This document shows, one piece after another, positions 1-5,364 of a stretch of DNA of 5,987 nt. The notes under the pieces were generated by a model. The model was not told where the DNA came from. It saw nothing but the letters and a program-made list of their open reading frames with translations, and did no database searches. The stretch comes from Pseudomonadota bacterium (GTDB lineage: Bacteria > Pseudomonadota > Gammaproteobacteria > Steroidobacterales > Steroidobacteraceae). How positions within the stretch are numbered: position 1 is the first letter of the stretch; each line of letters begins with the position of its first letter. A program made the position numbers and the translations under genes. Location of the stretch: assembly GCA_021850555.1 (NCBI GenBank), contig JAJZLX010000441.1, positions 1-5,987 of the forward strand, in the 5' to 3' direction.

Positions 1-1093
1 GCACGTGATGGATGCGCCCGAGGCGCTTGCTACGGAAGGCGTGCATGGCATTACCGGAGCCAAAGAACATCAGCGACTTGTTCAACGAGTGATTGAGCAT
101 GTGATAGAGCGCGCCCGCGACCCCTAACGGTCCGCCGAAACCGAATCCGAGCGTCATGACGCCCATATGCTCGACGCTGGAGTAGGCCATCAGTCGCTTG
201 ATGTCCGTCTGTCGCGTGATGAAGAGTGCAGCGATTGCGAGCGAGAGCGCCCCGATCGTCACCACCACCGTTTGCGGCAGCGCGCCGAGGCGTACCGCGT
301 CGATCACCTGGATGAAGCGCACGATGCCGATCATTGCGGTGTTGAGCAGCGCACCGGAGAGCATCGCCGAGACCGGCGCCGGACCTTCGCTGTGCGCATC
401 CGGCAGCCAGGTGTGCATCGGGGCAAGTCCCACCTTGGTGCCAAAGCCGATGAAGACGAGCAAAAAGGCCGTCAGCGCGATCGTCGGGTTCAGATGCGGC
501 GCGACCGAGCGCAGCGTGCCCCACGTCAGCGCGTAAGTGGGCCCCAGGATGAGGCTGCCGCCCCAGTAGTACAGGATGATCCCGAGTAGCGCGAGGCTGA
601 TGCCCGCCGAAACCACCACGATATATTTCCAGGCCGCCTCGATGCTCTCGCGCGTTTTCTCGAACCCTACGAGGAAGGTGCTCACCAGCGTGGTGAGCTC
701 GATCGCGATCCAGTAGACCCCAATGTTGTTCATCAGCGGTCCAAGCAGCATCGTCAGCGCGAATCCGGCGAACAGGGCGTAGAAACGGTGCAGGCGCGCC
801 GGCGTATGGAGCGTGCGCATGTATCCGATCGAATACAGCGAGGCGAGAAGATACACGGCTGCGACCGACAGGAGCACCCACGCTCCCAGCGGATCGACGA
901 TGAGGTAGCCATGCAGCAGCGTGTAGGGTCCGTGGAGAGCGATCGGCAGAAGCCGCAGTATCGCTACGAAGACGATAACGGAGGCGGCGAGGTTCAGGTA
1001 TTCGGCGACGCGCGGCGAGCGGATAAGCTGGCAGCCCACGGCCCCTGCGAGCGGCGAGAGCAGAGCGACGGCCACCACAATCGCTGGACTCAT
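1..1093 (-). CDS. hyfF: Hydrogenase-4 subunit F-like proton-translocating membrane protein (HyfF/NuoN family), 3' end outside window
   Basis: The minus-strand frame stays open from the ATG at 1093 to the window edge and gives 364 residues; the C-terminus is missing. It is a very hydrophobic antiporter-like subunit of the NuoL/M/N family, which forms proton or cation channels in the membrane arm of complex-I-like enzymes and group 4 hydrogenases. Visible marks are the membrane glutamate in WIAIELTTL (about residues 129-136), GTKVGLAPMHTWLPDAH (218-234) with the conserved lysine K220, DIKRLMAYSSVEHMGVM (298-313), which is typical of HyfF, and YHMLNHSLNKSLMFF (330-344). The start codon overlaps the hyfE stop as ATGA, so translational coupling is expected. 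HyfF is preferred over NuoN because the partners are HyfE- and HycD-like. The family name is secure; whether the complex makes hydrogen, oxidises formate or does something else cannot be told from here. Confidence 0.9.
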   Translation of the reverse strand, partial: MSPAIVVAVALLSPLAGAVGCQLIRSPRVAEYLNLAASVIVFVAILRLLPIALHGPYTLLHGYLIVDPLGAWVLLSVAAVYLLASLYSIGYMRTLHTPARLHRFYALFAGFALTMLLGPLMNNIGVYWIAIELTTLVSTFLVGFEKTRESIEAAWKYIVVVSAGISLALLGIILYYWGGSLILGPTYALTWGTLRSVAPHLNPTIALTAFLLVFIGFGTKVGLAPMHTWLPDAHSEGPAPVSAMLSGALLNTAMIGIVRFIQVIDAVRLGALPQTVVVTIGALSLAIAALFITRQTDIKRLMAYSSVEHMGVMTLGFGFGGPLGVAGALYHMLNHSLNKSLMFFGSGNAMHAFRSKRLGRIHHV

Positions 1094-1776
1094 CCGACCA
1101 GCCTCGTCAGATCCCGGGTGCTCGTGGTGCCGGCATGCACGGTGAGGTAGCGCACGAGCACACCGAGGCAGGCCACCACCACCAGCAGGTCAAAGAGGAT
1201 CACCAGCTCGATCAGCAGTGGCATGCCCGGTACCAGGATCTGAGAGCCGAGGAAGATACCGTTCTCGATCACTAGGAGTCCTAAGATCTGACTCACCACT
1301 TCGCTGCGCACCATCAGCATGAGAAAACCGATGAGCTTCATTGAAAGCATGGTGGTGAGGGCGAGCACCGCGATGGTACCGGTGAGCCCGAGCGTGGCAC
1401 CGAGGTGGGCCGAGACGACGAATGCGAACACGACCAGCAGCCCGCCCACCACCAGGCTCGAGCTCGGTGCGAGCCGCTCGTGCAGTTCGCGGTCGACCTT
1501 GAGACGTCGCGTGATGCGAAGGAGCAGGTAGGGCAGCAGCAGACCCCGAAACAGCGCGGTCAGCACCGCGATCCCGTACAGCTCGGGATAACCACCGTAA
1601 TAGGCGACGGCGGCCGAGAGGACCGCGATCAGCCAGGATTGCAGTGCGAACGCGCCTAGGTAGGCGTTGAGCCAACGCGAGCCGAGCATCACGAAGGCGA
1701 GCAGCAGGCTCGTGATGGTGAGCAGGCTGAAGAGCGATCGCGCAAGGGGTGGCAGATGGGCGGCGAACATCATCAT
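1090..1776 (-). CDS. hyfE: Hydrogenase-4 component E-like membrane subunit (HyfE, NuoK-related)
   Basis: This 228-residue protein is almost entirely membrane helices and matches HyfE in length (usually about 215-230). The C-terminal half resembles NuoK: TGTIAVLALTTMLSMKLIGF (132-151), then SQILGLLVIENGIFLGS (162-178) with a membrane glutamate at E171 and a second at E190. In complex-I-like enzymes such buried acids carry protons between antiporter subunits. Three ATG codons in a row lie at 1776-1768; the first overlaps the hyfC stop (ATGA), and I chose it for coupling. No strong ribosome binding site is seen, consistent with re-initiation after hyfC. The stop overlaps the hyfF start. Family assignment is confident; the exact start is uncertain by two codons. 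Confidence 0.9.
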   Translation of the reverse strand: MMMFAAHLPPLARSLFSLLTITSLLLAFVMLGSRWLNAYLGAFALQSWLIAVLSAAVAYYGGYPELYGIAVLTALFRGLLLPYLLLRITRRLKVDRELHERLAPSSSLVVGGLLVVFAFVVSAHLGATLGLTGTIAVLALTTMLSMKLIGFLMLMVRSEVVSQILGLLVIENGIFLGSQILVPGMPLLIELVILFDLLVVVACLGVLVRYLTVHAGTTSTRDLTRLVG

Positions 1777-2717
1777 CTCAGTTGATTGGCCACGATCGCG
1801 AGGATTGCGAGTACGAACGAGGCGGCGAGCGGTTCCTGATACCGGTAGTAGCGCAGGCGCGATTGGGCCGTCTCGACCGCCACCACTACCGCGCCGACGA
1901 CCGAAAACTTCAGAAACAGCCCGCCGGCCGCGCCGAGCGCCCCGAGGGCCGTTCCCTGCAGCGACAGTCCCCAAGGCAACAGCAGCACATTGCAGAAAAT
2001 GGTGTAGAGAATGAACTGTTTCATCGCCGACGCCCAGCGCAGAAGCGCCAGCAAGGGCCCCGAGTACTCGAGGATGCGTCCCTCCTCGATCATGTACACC
2101 TCGATGTGGGTGCTCGAGTGGATGGGCAACCGATCGGTCTCGACGAGCAGCAGGATGAAAAAGGCCCCGACCAGGAAAAGGTGTGCCGGACCCCAATACA
2201 CGGCGGACTGGCCGGCGAGCAGGTGATTGACCACGAAGGGCAACATCGATTTGGCGAGCAGCGTGATGCCGACGAACACGAGGATCAGTGTCGGCTCGGC
2301 GAGAATGCCGAGCATCACGGAGCGCGCCGCGCCGATGCCGCCGTAGGCGCTGCCGGAGTCGAGTCCCCCGAGCGTGATGAAGAACGAGCCCAGGGTCAAA
2401 ATGAGACCGCCACCGAGGATGTCGCCCATGTCCGAAAGCGGGAGCGGGAAGTTCGTCAGGACTGGGATCAGGATCGGCACCGTCAGCATGCAGGTGAAGG
2501 CGACGATGGGTGCAGCCCAGTAGATGAAACTCGCGGTCTCGGGCACCACGAGCTGCTTGTGGAACAGCTTCCACAGGTCGCGGTAGGGCTGGAAGATGCC
2601 CGGTCCCTGCGCTCGCTGCACGCGCTCTTCCCATTGCAGGATGATGCCCTGCAGAAGTGGGGCGATCGCCAGCACGGCGCAAACTTGAGCGATCTGCAGG
2701 AAGATCGGACGGGTCAC
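1773..2717 (-). CDS. hyfC: HyfC/HycD (NuoH-like) membrane subunit of a hydrogenase-4/formate hydrogenlyase-type complex
   Basis: A 314-residue membrane protein of the NuoH/HycD/HyfC family, the subunit that joins the membrane arm to the peripheral arm. Family marks are RVQRAQGPGIFQPYRDLWKL (32-51), SAYGGIGAARSVM (123-135), and ETDRLPIHSSTHIEVYMIEE (193-212) followed by GRILEYSG (213-220). The TH-E-x-x-MI-E form is that of HycD/HyfC rather than true NuoH. The start is GTG at 2717: the frame begins MTRPIFLQ, the next methionine (residue 77) is past the first helices, and AAAAGG lies 7 bases upstream. The GTG overlaps the stop of a 41-codon upstream ORF (GTGA). It is the first recognisable gene after fluoride riboswitch 1. 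The usual upstream partner, hyfB, is absent. Confidence 0.92.
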   Translation of the reverse strand: MTRPIFLQIAQVCAVLAIAPLLQGIILQWEERVQRAQGPGIFQPYRDLWKLFHKQLVVPETASFIYWAAPIVAFTCMLTVPILIPVLTNFPLPLSDMGDILGGGLILTLGSFFITLGGLDSGSAYGGIGAARSVMLGILAEPTLILVFVGITLLAKSMLPFVVNHLLAGQSAVYWGPAHLFLVGAFFILLLVETDRLPIHSSTHIEVYMIEEGRILEYSGPLLALLRWASAMKQFILYTIFCNVLLLPWGLSLQGTALGALGAAGGLFLKFSVVGAVVVAVETAQSRLRYYRYQEPLAASFVLAILAIVANQLR

Positions 2718-2839
2718 CTGGCTGCCTTTTCAGGCATGTGCCGCAGGTGGCTTGCCTGGAAGCGGGTTCGCGACCTAAGACACAGCAGGAACTGCGTGCG
2801 CAGTCTAGGCGCCGGACTCGGGACTCGCTCAGGTCTCAT
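2714..2839 (-). CDS. Possible 41-residue leader ORF between fluoride riboswitch 1 and hyfC
   Basis: The ORF starts with ATG at 2839, with GGAG nine bases upstream, and ends in a TGA that overlaps the GTG start of hyfC by two bases. The predicted peptide is basic (many Arg), begins MRPERVPSPAP and ends MPEKAAR. It has no recognised domain and no clear membrane segment. The placement, inside the riboswitch leader and coupled to the first structural gene, would let ribosomes load on it and re-initiate at the GTG. It may equally be an accidental frame in a GC-rich leader. Only the overlap and the ribosome binding site support it. Confidence 0.3.
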   Translation of the reverse strand: MRPERVPSPAPRLRTQFLLCLRSRTRFQASHLRHMPEKAAR

Positions 2840-2875
2840 GCGCTACCACTCCACCGCTCCTACAACGGTTCGGGT

Positions 2876-2930
2876 AGGCATCATCAGCCGTAGGCGGCAG
2901 TTCTTGTTACGGGAGGCATGCCATCTCCCT
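2876..2930 (-). promoter_or_regulatory. Fluoride riboswitch (crcB motif), copy 1, leader of the hyfCEF operon
   Basis: Read on the minus strand, this has the parts of the fluoride aptamer in order. The pseudoknot strand GGGAG (2929-2925) is complementary to CTCCC (2915-2911). P1 pairs GGCAT (2922-2918) with ATGCC (2881-2877). P2 pairs GCCG (2898-2895) with CGGC (2890-2887) around a CCTA loop, followed by the invariant CTGATGATGCCT-type 3' end. It closely resembles the Pseudomonas crcB aptamer. The aptamer ends about 160 bases before hyfC. A good promoter sits directly upstream, so the fluoride-sensing leader belongs to the hyf operon. The identification is from the motif; fluoride response of this copy is inferred. 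Confidence 0.9.
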
Positions 2931-2937
2931 GCGATTC

Positions 2938-2966
2938 AATATACACAGGGGCGGATAGGCCAGCAA
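2938..2966 (-). promoter_or_regulatory. Sigma-70-type promoter for riboswitch 1 and hyfCEF
   Basis: On the minus strand TTGCTG (2966-2961) and TATATT (2943-2938) are separated by 17 bases. The -10 box ends 8 bases before the first base of the aptamer, the spacing expected if transcription starts at the riboswitch. Riboswitch 3 has the same arrangement with an almost identical -35. Confidence 0.6.
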
Positions 2967-2988
2967 GCTCGGCCTCTTCGTCCAGCGC

Positions 2989-3018
2989 TTGCCGAGAGAG
3001 CCTCGGCAGTCCTAGACT
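2989..3018 (+). promoter_or_regulatory. Candidate promoter for riboswitch 2 and the ATPase gene, overlapped by an inverted repeat
   Basis: TTGCCG (2989-2994) and TAGACT (3013-3018) are 18 bases apart. The expected start, near 3025, is just upstream of the aptamer. An alternative -10, TATCTT (3022-3027), lies too close to the aptamer and has no fitting -35. A perfect 7-bp inverted repeat, TGCCGAG / CTCGGCA (2990-2996 and 3002-3008, 5-base gap), covers the -35 and could be an operator. The -10 is weaker than those of the other two riboswitches. Confidence 0.4.
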
Positions 3019-3031
3019 CTCTATCTTGGAT

Positions 3032-3081
3032 GGGAGATGGCATGCCTCCCCTAAATGTCGCGACAGCGGCTGATGATGCCT
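3032..3081 (+). promoter_or_regulatory. Fluoride riboswitch (crcB motif), copy 2, leader of the ATPase gene
   Basis: Pseudoknot strands are GGGAG (3032-3036) and CTCCC (3046-3050). P1 is GGCAT (3039-3043) with ATGCC (3076-3080). P2 is GTCGC (3057-3061) with GCGGC (3066-3070) around GACA, including one G-U pair. The signature GGCTGATGATGCCT closes the aptamer. P2 and the joining sequence differ from copies 1 and 3 while the pairing is kept, which supports a working RNA rather than a recent duplicate. A short hairpin, CGGGA-GTGT-TCCCG (3086-3099), follows and may be part of the expression platform. The ATPase start codon is 42 bases past the aptamer. Confidence 0.88.
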
Positions 3082-3122
3082 GCAGCGGGAGTGTTCCCGG
3101 GCGAAAGCGAGCAGGTGGACTC

Positions 3123-3959
3123 ATGCACCCCCATTTATCGGAATGGACCACGCAACTGACGCGGCGGCTGTTGCAGGGCGAGCACTTGACGCTGTGCGGT
3201 CCGCGTGGCAGCGGCAAGTCCACGGTGCTCTTGCAGGTGCAATCGCGGTTAGGAGCCGCCGCTATCCCCTGCGCATACTCGATTTCCACGGCGACTCTCG
3301 ATGACATCACTCAGACCTTGGAGCGTGCCTACCCAGGGGTGGATACGCGTGAGGTCGGCCGTCGCACCGCCCGCTTTCGGCTGTGGAATGCCGCGGATCG
3401 CCGGGCGGGTGTACTGCTGCTCGATCACTTCCACTGCAACGGCAGCGCAATGGTGTCCTTCCTGCGGAGACTTCACGGCAAGATCGCGGGAGTGTTGACG
3501 GCAGTTGACGTCGACGATGAGAGAGAGCGCAACCGGATGCGACCGTGGCGCTATGGCGCGATGTCCGTGCGCATGCCACTGGCAACGGCGATGCAGCTTC
3601 GTCGTCTGCTGGACGAGCGGTGCAGGTGTCTCCGGTTGCCGCCATTCGAGGCGCAGGCCGCGCACAAGCTGGTCGAAGCGGCACGCGGCCGGCCAGGTTG
3701 GATCGTGATGTGCACTGACCTTGCGCGGGATTCCCGCTATTGGTGCAAGCACGGGCCCTTGGTGAGCGTGATGTGCGTTGATGCCGAAGCCGCCGTGCGC
3801 TACGAGGCGCTCGGCATGCTTCGCCCGATTTCGGCGGCCCACGTGGAAGAGTTCCAGCGCGGCAATGTTGCAGGGGCGCCCGCACCGTCGGACCGGGCAC
3901 GCCGGTTCAGCGGCATCAGCAGTCGCCCGCGGTCGGTGGATCCGACGCATCGGGGTTGA
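3123..3959 (+). CDS. AAA+-type P-loop ATPase of unknown function under a fluoride riboswitch
   Basis: A 278-residue predicted cytoplasmic protein. It has a perfect Walker A, GPRGSGKST (26-34), and a Walker B-like strand, VLLLDHF (97-103), in which the usual glutamate after the aspartate is histidine (D101-H102). A possible sensor-1 strand is GVLTAVDV (123-130). The helical part that follows (about 155-200) contains GRPGWIVM (189-196), which may be a sensor-2/lid element as in ORC/TniB/ExeA-like ATPases. The last 30 residues are rich in Arg, Ser and Pro and look disordered. The ATG at 3123 has AGGTGG four bases upstream and is the first start in frame after the riboswitch. No transposase or partner gene is adjacent. 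The fold is fairly secure, the subfamily is not, and no function is claimed. The H in Walker B may mean weak hydrolysis. Confidence 0.75.
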   Translation: MHPHLSEWTTQLTRRLLQGEHLTLCGPRGSGKSTVLLQVQSRLGAAAIPCAYSISTATLDDITQTLERAYPGVDTREVGRRTARFRLWNAADRRAGVLLLDHFHCNGSAMVSFLRRLHGKIAGVLTAVDVDDERERNRMRPWRYGAMSVRMPLATAMQLRRLLDERCRCLRLPPFEAQAAHKLVEAARGRPGWIVMCTDLARDSRYWCKHGPLVSVMCVDAEAAVRYEALGMLRPISAAHVEEFQRGNVAGAPAPSDRARRFSGISSRPRSVDPTHRG

Positions 3960-4266
3960 TCACTCCGAAGGACGCCGGTGTGTAGGCATAAAACAGGCGG
4001 ATCTTCTCCTGATTCAGCAGGTCGAGAAGTTTCTGAGCTTCCTCCTGTGTCGCAATGAACTCCACTTCCACCGTGAGGTTGCCGGCGAGCTCGAAGAATC
4101 GCGCTTCGCGTAATACGTGGTGCCGGCCGAAGCCCGCCATCGCCGTGAACGCAGAGCCGCCGCGCATACCGAGCTTGTTGCCGTGTTCGAGCAGCCATTC
4201 CCACACGAGCCGGCCGTGATGGCGATGATTTTCGTGAACGTAGAAGCGAAAGAATGACCCTTGCAT
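3916..4266 (-). CDS. DUF190 family protein (fluoride-channel-associated)
   Basis: This 116-residue protein matches the small DUF190 (PF02641) family at full length: a start of the type M-x-G-x-x-x-R-F-Y (here MQGSFFRFYVHENHRHHG), then LVWEWLLEHGNKLGMRGGSA (20-39), TAMAGFGRHHVL (41-52), FFELAGNLTVEVEF (57-70) and a final LFYAYTPASFGVI (89-101). The fold is a PII-like ferredoxin domain by family knowledge. DUF190 genes are commonly next to, or fused with, crcB/fluc, so a role linked to fluoride export is likely but unproven. Here no crcB is adjacent; instead fluoride riboswitches flank the gene on other transcripts. Its 3' end overlaps the ATPase gene tail to tail by 44 bases. A weak AGAGG lies ten bases before the ATG. 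Confidence 0.88.
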   Translation of the reverse strand: MQGSFFRFYVHENHRHHGRLVWEWLLEHGNKLGMRGGSAFTAMAGFGRHHVLREARFFELAGNLTVEVEFIATQEEAQKLLDLLNQEKIRLFYAYTPASFGVINPDASDPPTAGDC

Positions 4267-4500
4267 TGCGGGGCGGCCTCTCGGTCGTTGGGCATCGCGG
4301 CTTCTTCAGCGTGAGTCACGCCGCAGAAGGTATCTGCTGTTGCCAGTCGCTCTGCCTGGCCCTCGAATTGTACCCTGGCTGCGAAGTCAAGAGCACCTGG
4401 ATTGCAGTTACATCTCGAGGCCGGCCGGCGATATCTGTGCCGCAGGGGATTTATGAGTTCCCGTGACGGCAACCGGCAGCCTCGGCGGCGGTGCATCGGA
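4267..4500. other. Gap upstream of DUF190 with a possible minus-strand promoter; no gene seen
   Basis: No frame here shows family resemblance. On the minus strand TACAAT (4372-4367) is a good -10 about 100 bases before the DUF190 start. The nearest TTGACT is only 12 bases upstream of it, too close to be its -35, so the promoter call is weak. A 10-bp palindrome, GCCGGCCGGC, lies at 4420-4429. There is no riboswitch aptamer in front of DUF190. Confidence 0.35.
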
Positions 4501-4763
4501 TCAATCCTCCATTGGCAGCGGGCGCGACTTGTGAGCGGGATCCGCGGCAACATTGGTGAAGGCGACCCGCGTGACCTTGCAATATTCCTCGCCCTCGCGA
4601 GGGCGACGCCACGCGCCAATGACGATGCGCATCGAACGAGCAAGCTCCCGCTCTGACCGGCGAAGAGATTGACCTTGTCATCGGCCAATACTCGCTGCAG
4701 AACGCTCGCGCGGTCGGCGATCGTAGCCGCTCGTCCCTTCGCGCGGCGCGACACGTGTACCGC
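4501..4763 (-). pseudogene. Remnant of a hotdog-fold acyl-CoA thioesterase (YciA/BFIT type), frameshifted and lacking its N-terminus
   Basis: Two minus-strand frames together give the C-terminal part of a hexameric-type acyl-CoA thioesterase. The first frame (4763-about 4653) reads AVHVSRRAKGRAATIA and then a DDKVNLFAGQ segment, matching the family pattern ending in D-x-V-x-x-x-A. The reading then moves to another frame, which gives SMRIVIGAWRRPREGEEYCK, V-T-R-V-A-F-T, and SRPLPMED before a TGA at 4501-4503. Between them, around 4650-4640, the frame is broken. The N-terminal 40 or so residues, including the N-A-N-G-D-I-F-G-G-W motif that should precede A-V-H, are not present upstream. The enzyme would have cleaved acyl-CoA thioesters; the locus is very probably dead. 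A sequencing error could explain the shift but not the missing N-terminus. Confidence 0.65.
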
Positions 4764-5219
4764 CTTTTGCCTCATCCCGCGACTCCTCGTTTGCGATTGA
4801 AGCTGCGCGATCACTCGTTCGTGCAAGTAATAGGCGGCGCTCGGAACGAGAGCTAAGCCGGAGAAGGCACGCTCGATCAGGTCCAAGTGCACGCGTGCAG
4901 AATCCGTCGGCGTTTCGAGTGATGCACCGCTCAGAGAGTCGAAGACGTGTGCGTCGACGCGACGGGGTGGGTCGCCGCGACGACCAGAGGGTTGCAGCGT
5001 GCCTTCAAGTGCCCAGCCGAGCTACGTCAAGCGCCGGGGTGCGCAGCTGCACGCAGAGCCGAACTGCCCCATGAAATAGCGTCTCTGCGTCACCGCGAAG
5101 AGCGAGTGAGCGCGATCTCCGCCGCGCGCAGGGGCCGCATCTCCGCAGTGAACGGCGAGCCGAACCGCGCCGATGCGCCCCCGTCTCATTGATGCCGAAC
5201 GGAATTCACACGCAGGCGC
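4764..5219. other. About 450 bp with no recognised gene
   Basis: The minus-strand frame that leads into the thioesterase remnant is open from 5021 (after a stop at 5024-5022) and contains segments such as VHLDLIERAFSGLALVPSAA. It matches no family I know and has no convincing start beyond a GTG at 4892. A plus-strand frame at 4947-5192 is Arg/Ala-rich and looks accidental. A 12-bp palindrome, TGCACGCGTGCA, lies at 4888-4899, and GAGCCGAAC is repeated directly at 5056-5064 and 5157-5165. The stretch may be eroded coding sequence joined to the remnant, or intergenic DNA. Confidence 0.4.
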
Positions 5220-5248
5220 TTGCCGTTCGTGCGGCATATCCGTATATT
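5220..5248 (+). promoter_or_regulatory. Sigma-70-type promoter for riboswitch 3
   Basis: TTGCCG (5220-5225) and TATATT (5243-5248) have ideal 17-base spacing. The -10 ends exactly 8 bases before the aptamer, the same layout as in the minus-strand promoter of riboswitch 1. The preceding base gives CTTGCCG, also seen before riboswitch 2. Confidence 0.65.
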
Positions 5249-5256
5249 TCACACGA

Positions 5257-5311
5257 GGGAGATGGCATTCCTCCCGCCAAAAAAACCGCCGGCAACCGGC
5301 TGATGATGCCT
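5257..5311 (+). promoter_or_regulatory. Fluoride riboswitch (crcB motif), copy 3, leader of the ilvD remnant
   Basis: This copy is closest to the well-studied Pseudomonas aptamer: GGGAGATGGCATTCCTCCC at 5257-5275, an A-rich joint, then GCCGG-CAA-CCGGC (5288-5300) as P2, and TGATGATGCCT (5301-5311). The pseudoknot pairs GGGAG (5257-5261) with CTCCC (5271-5275). P1 pairs GGCAT (5264-5268) with ATGCC (5306-5310). All conserved parts are intact even though the downstream gene is broken. Confidence 0.93.
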
Positions 5312-5321
5312 ATCAGATGTC

Positions 5322-5347
5322 GTCTCCCATAGAGTTACGTGGGAGAC
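5322..5347 (+). promoter_or_regulatory. Hairpin and ribosome-binding region: likely expression platform of riboswitch 3
   Basis: GTCTCCCA (5322-5329) and TGGGAGAC (5340-5347) form a perfect 8-bp stem with a 10-base loop. No T-run follows, so it is not a typical intrinsic terminator. TCTCCC (5323-5328) could instead pair with GGGAGA at the start of the aptamer (5257-5262). Six bases after the stem lies a strong ribosome binding site, GGAGG (5353-5357), complementary to CCTCC in the aptamer (5270-5274). The arrangement suggests control of translation, with fluoride freeing the site. Confidence 0.5.
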
Positions 5348-5364
5348 ACTTTGGAGGTATGCCG

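Noticed and set aside
51..881. A 276-codon minus-strand frame near the left end
   Set aside because: It is out of frame with the HyfF sequence, which shows clear family motifs on the same strand over the same bases.
1749..3122. A long plus-strand open frame that continues into the ATPase gene and would give a 736-residue protein
   Set aside because: Its first 450 codons lie opposite hyfC and across the riboswitch region and have a composition typical of antisense frames. The real ATPase starts at 3123, after the riboswitch and ribosome binding site.
3249..3950. A 233-codon minus-strand frame opposite the ATPase
   Set aside because: It is rich in His, Arg and Pro with no motif, while the plus strand shows a Walker A and a good start. 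It is treated as a shadow frame of GC-rich coding DNA.
4367..4390. TTGACT plus TACAAT read as a full sigma-70 promoter for DUF190
   Set aside because: The spacer is only 12 bases. I kept only the -10 as a weak candidate.
4589..4606. An 18-bp perfect palindrome, TCGCCCTCGCGAGGGCGA
   Set aside because: It falls within the thioesterase codons for the RRPREGE motif, so the bases are explained by coding. There is no T-run or matching second copy.
5322..5347. The hairpin after riboswitch 3 read as an intrinsic terminator
   Set aside because: No run of T follows the stem and a strong ribosome binding site comes next, so translation control fits better.
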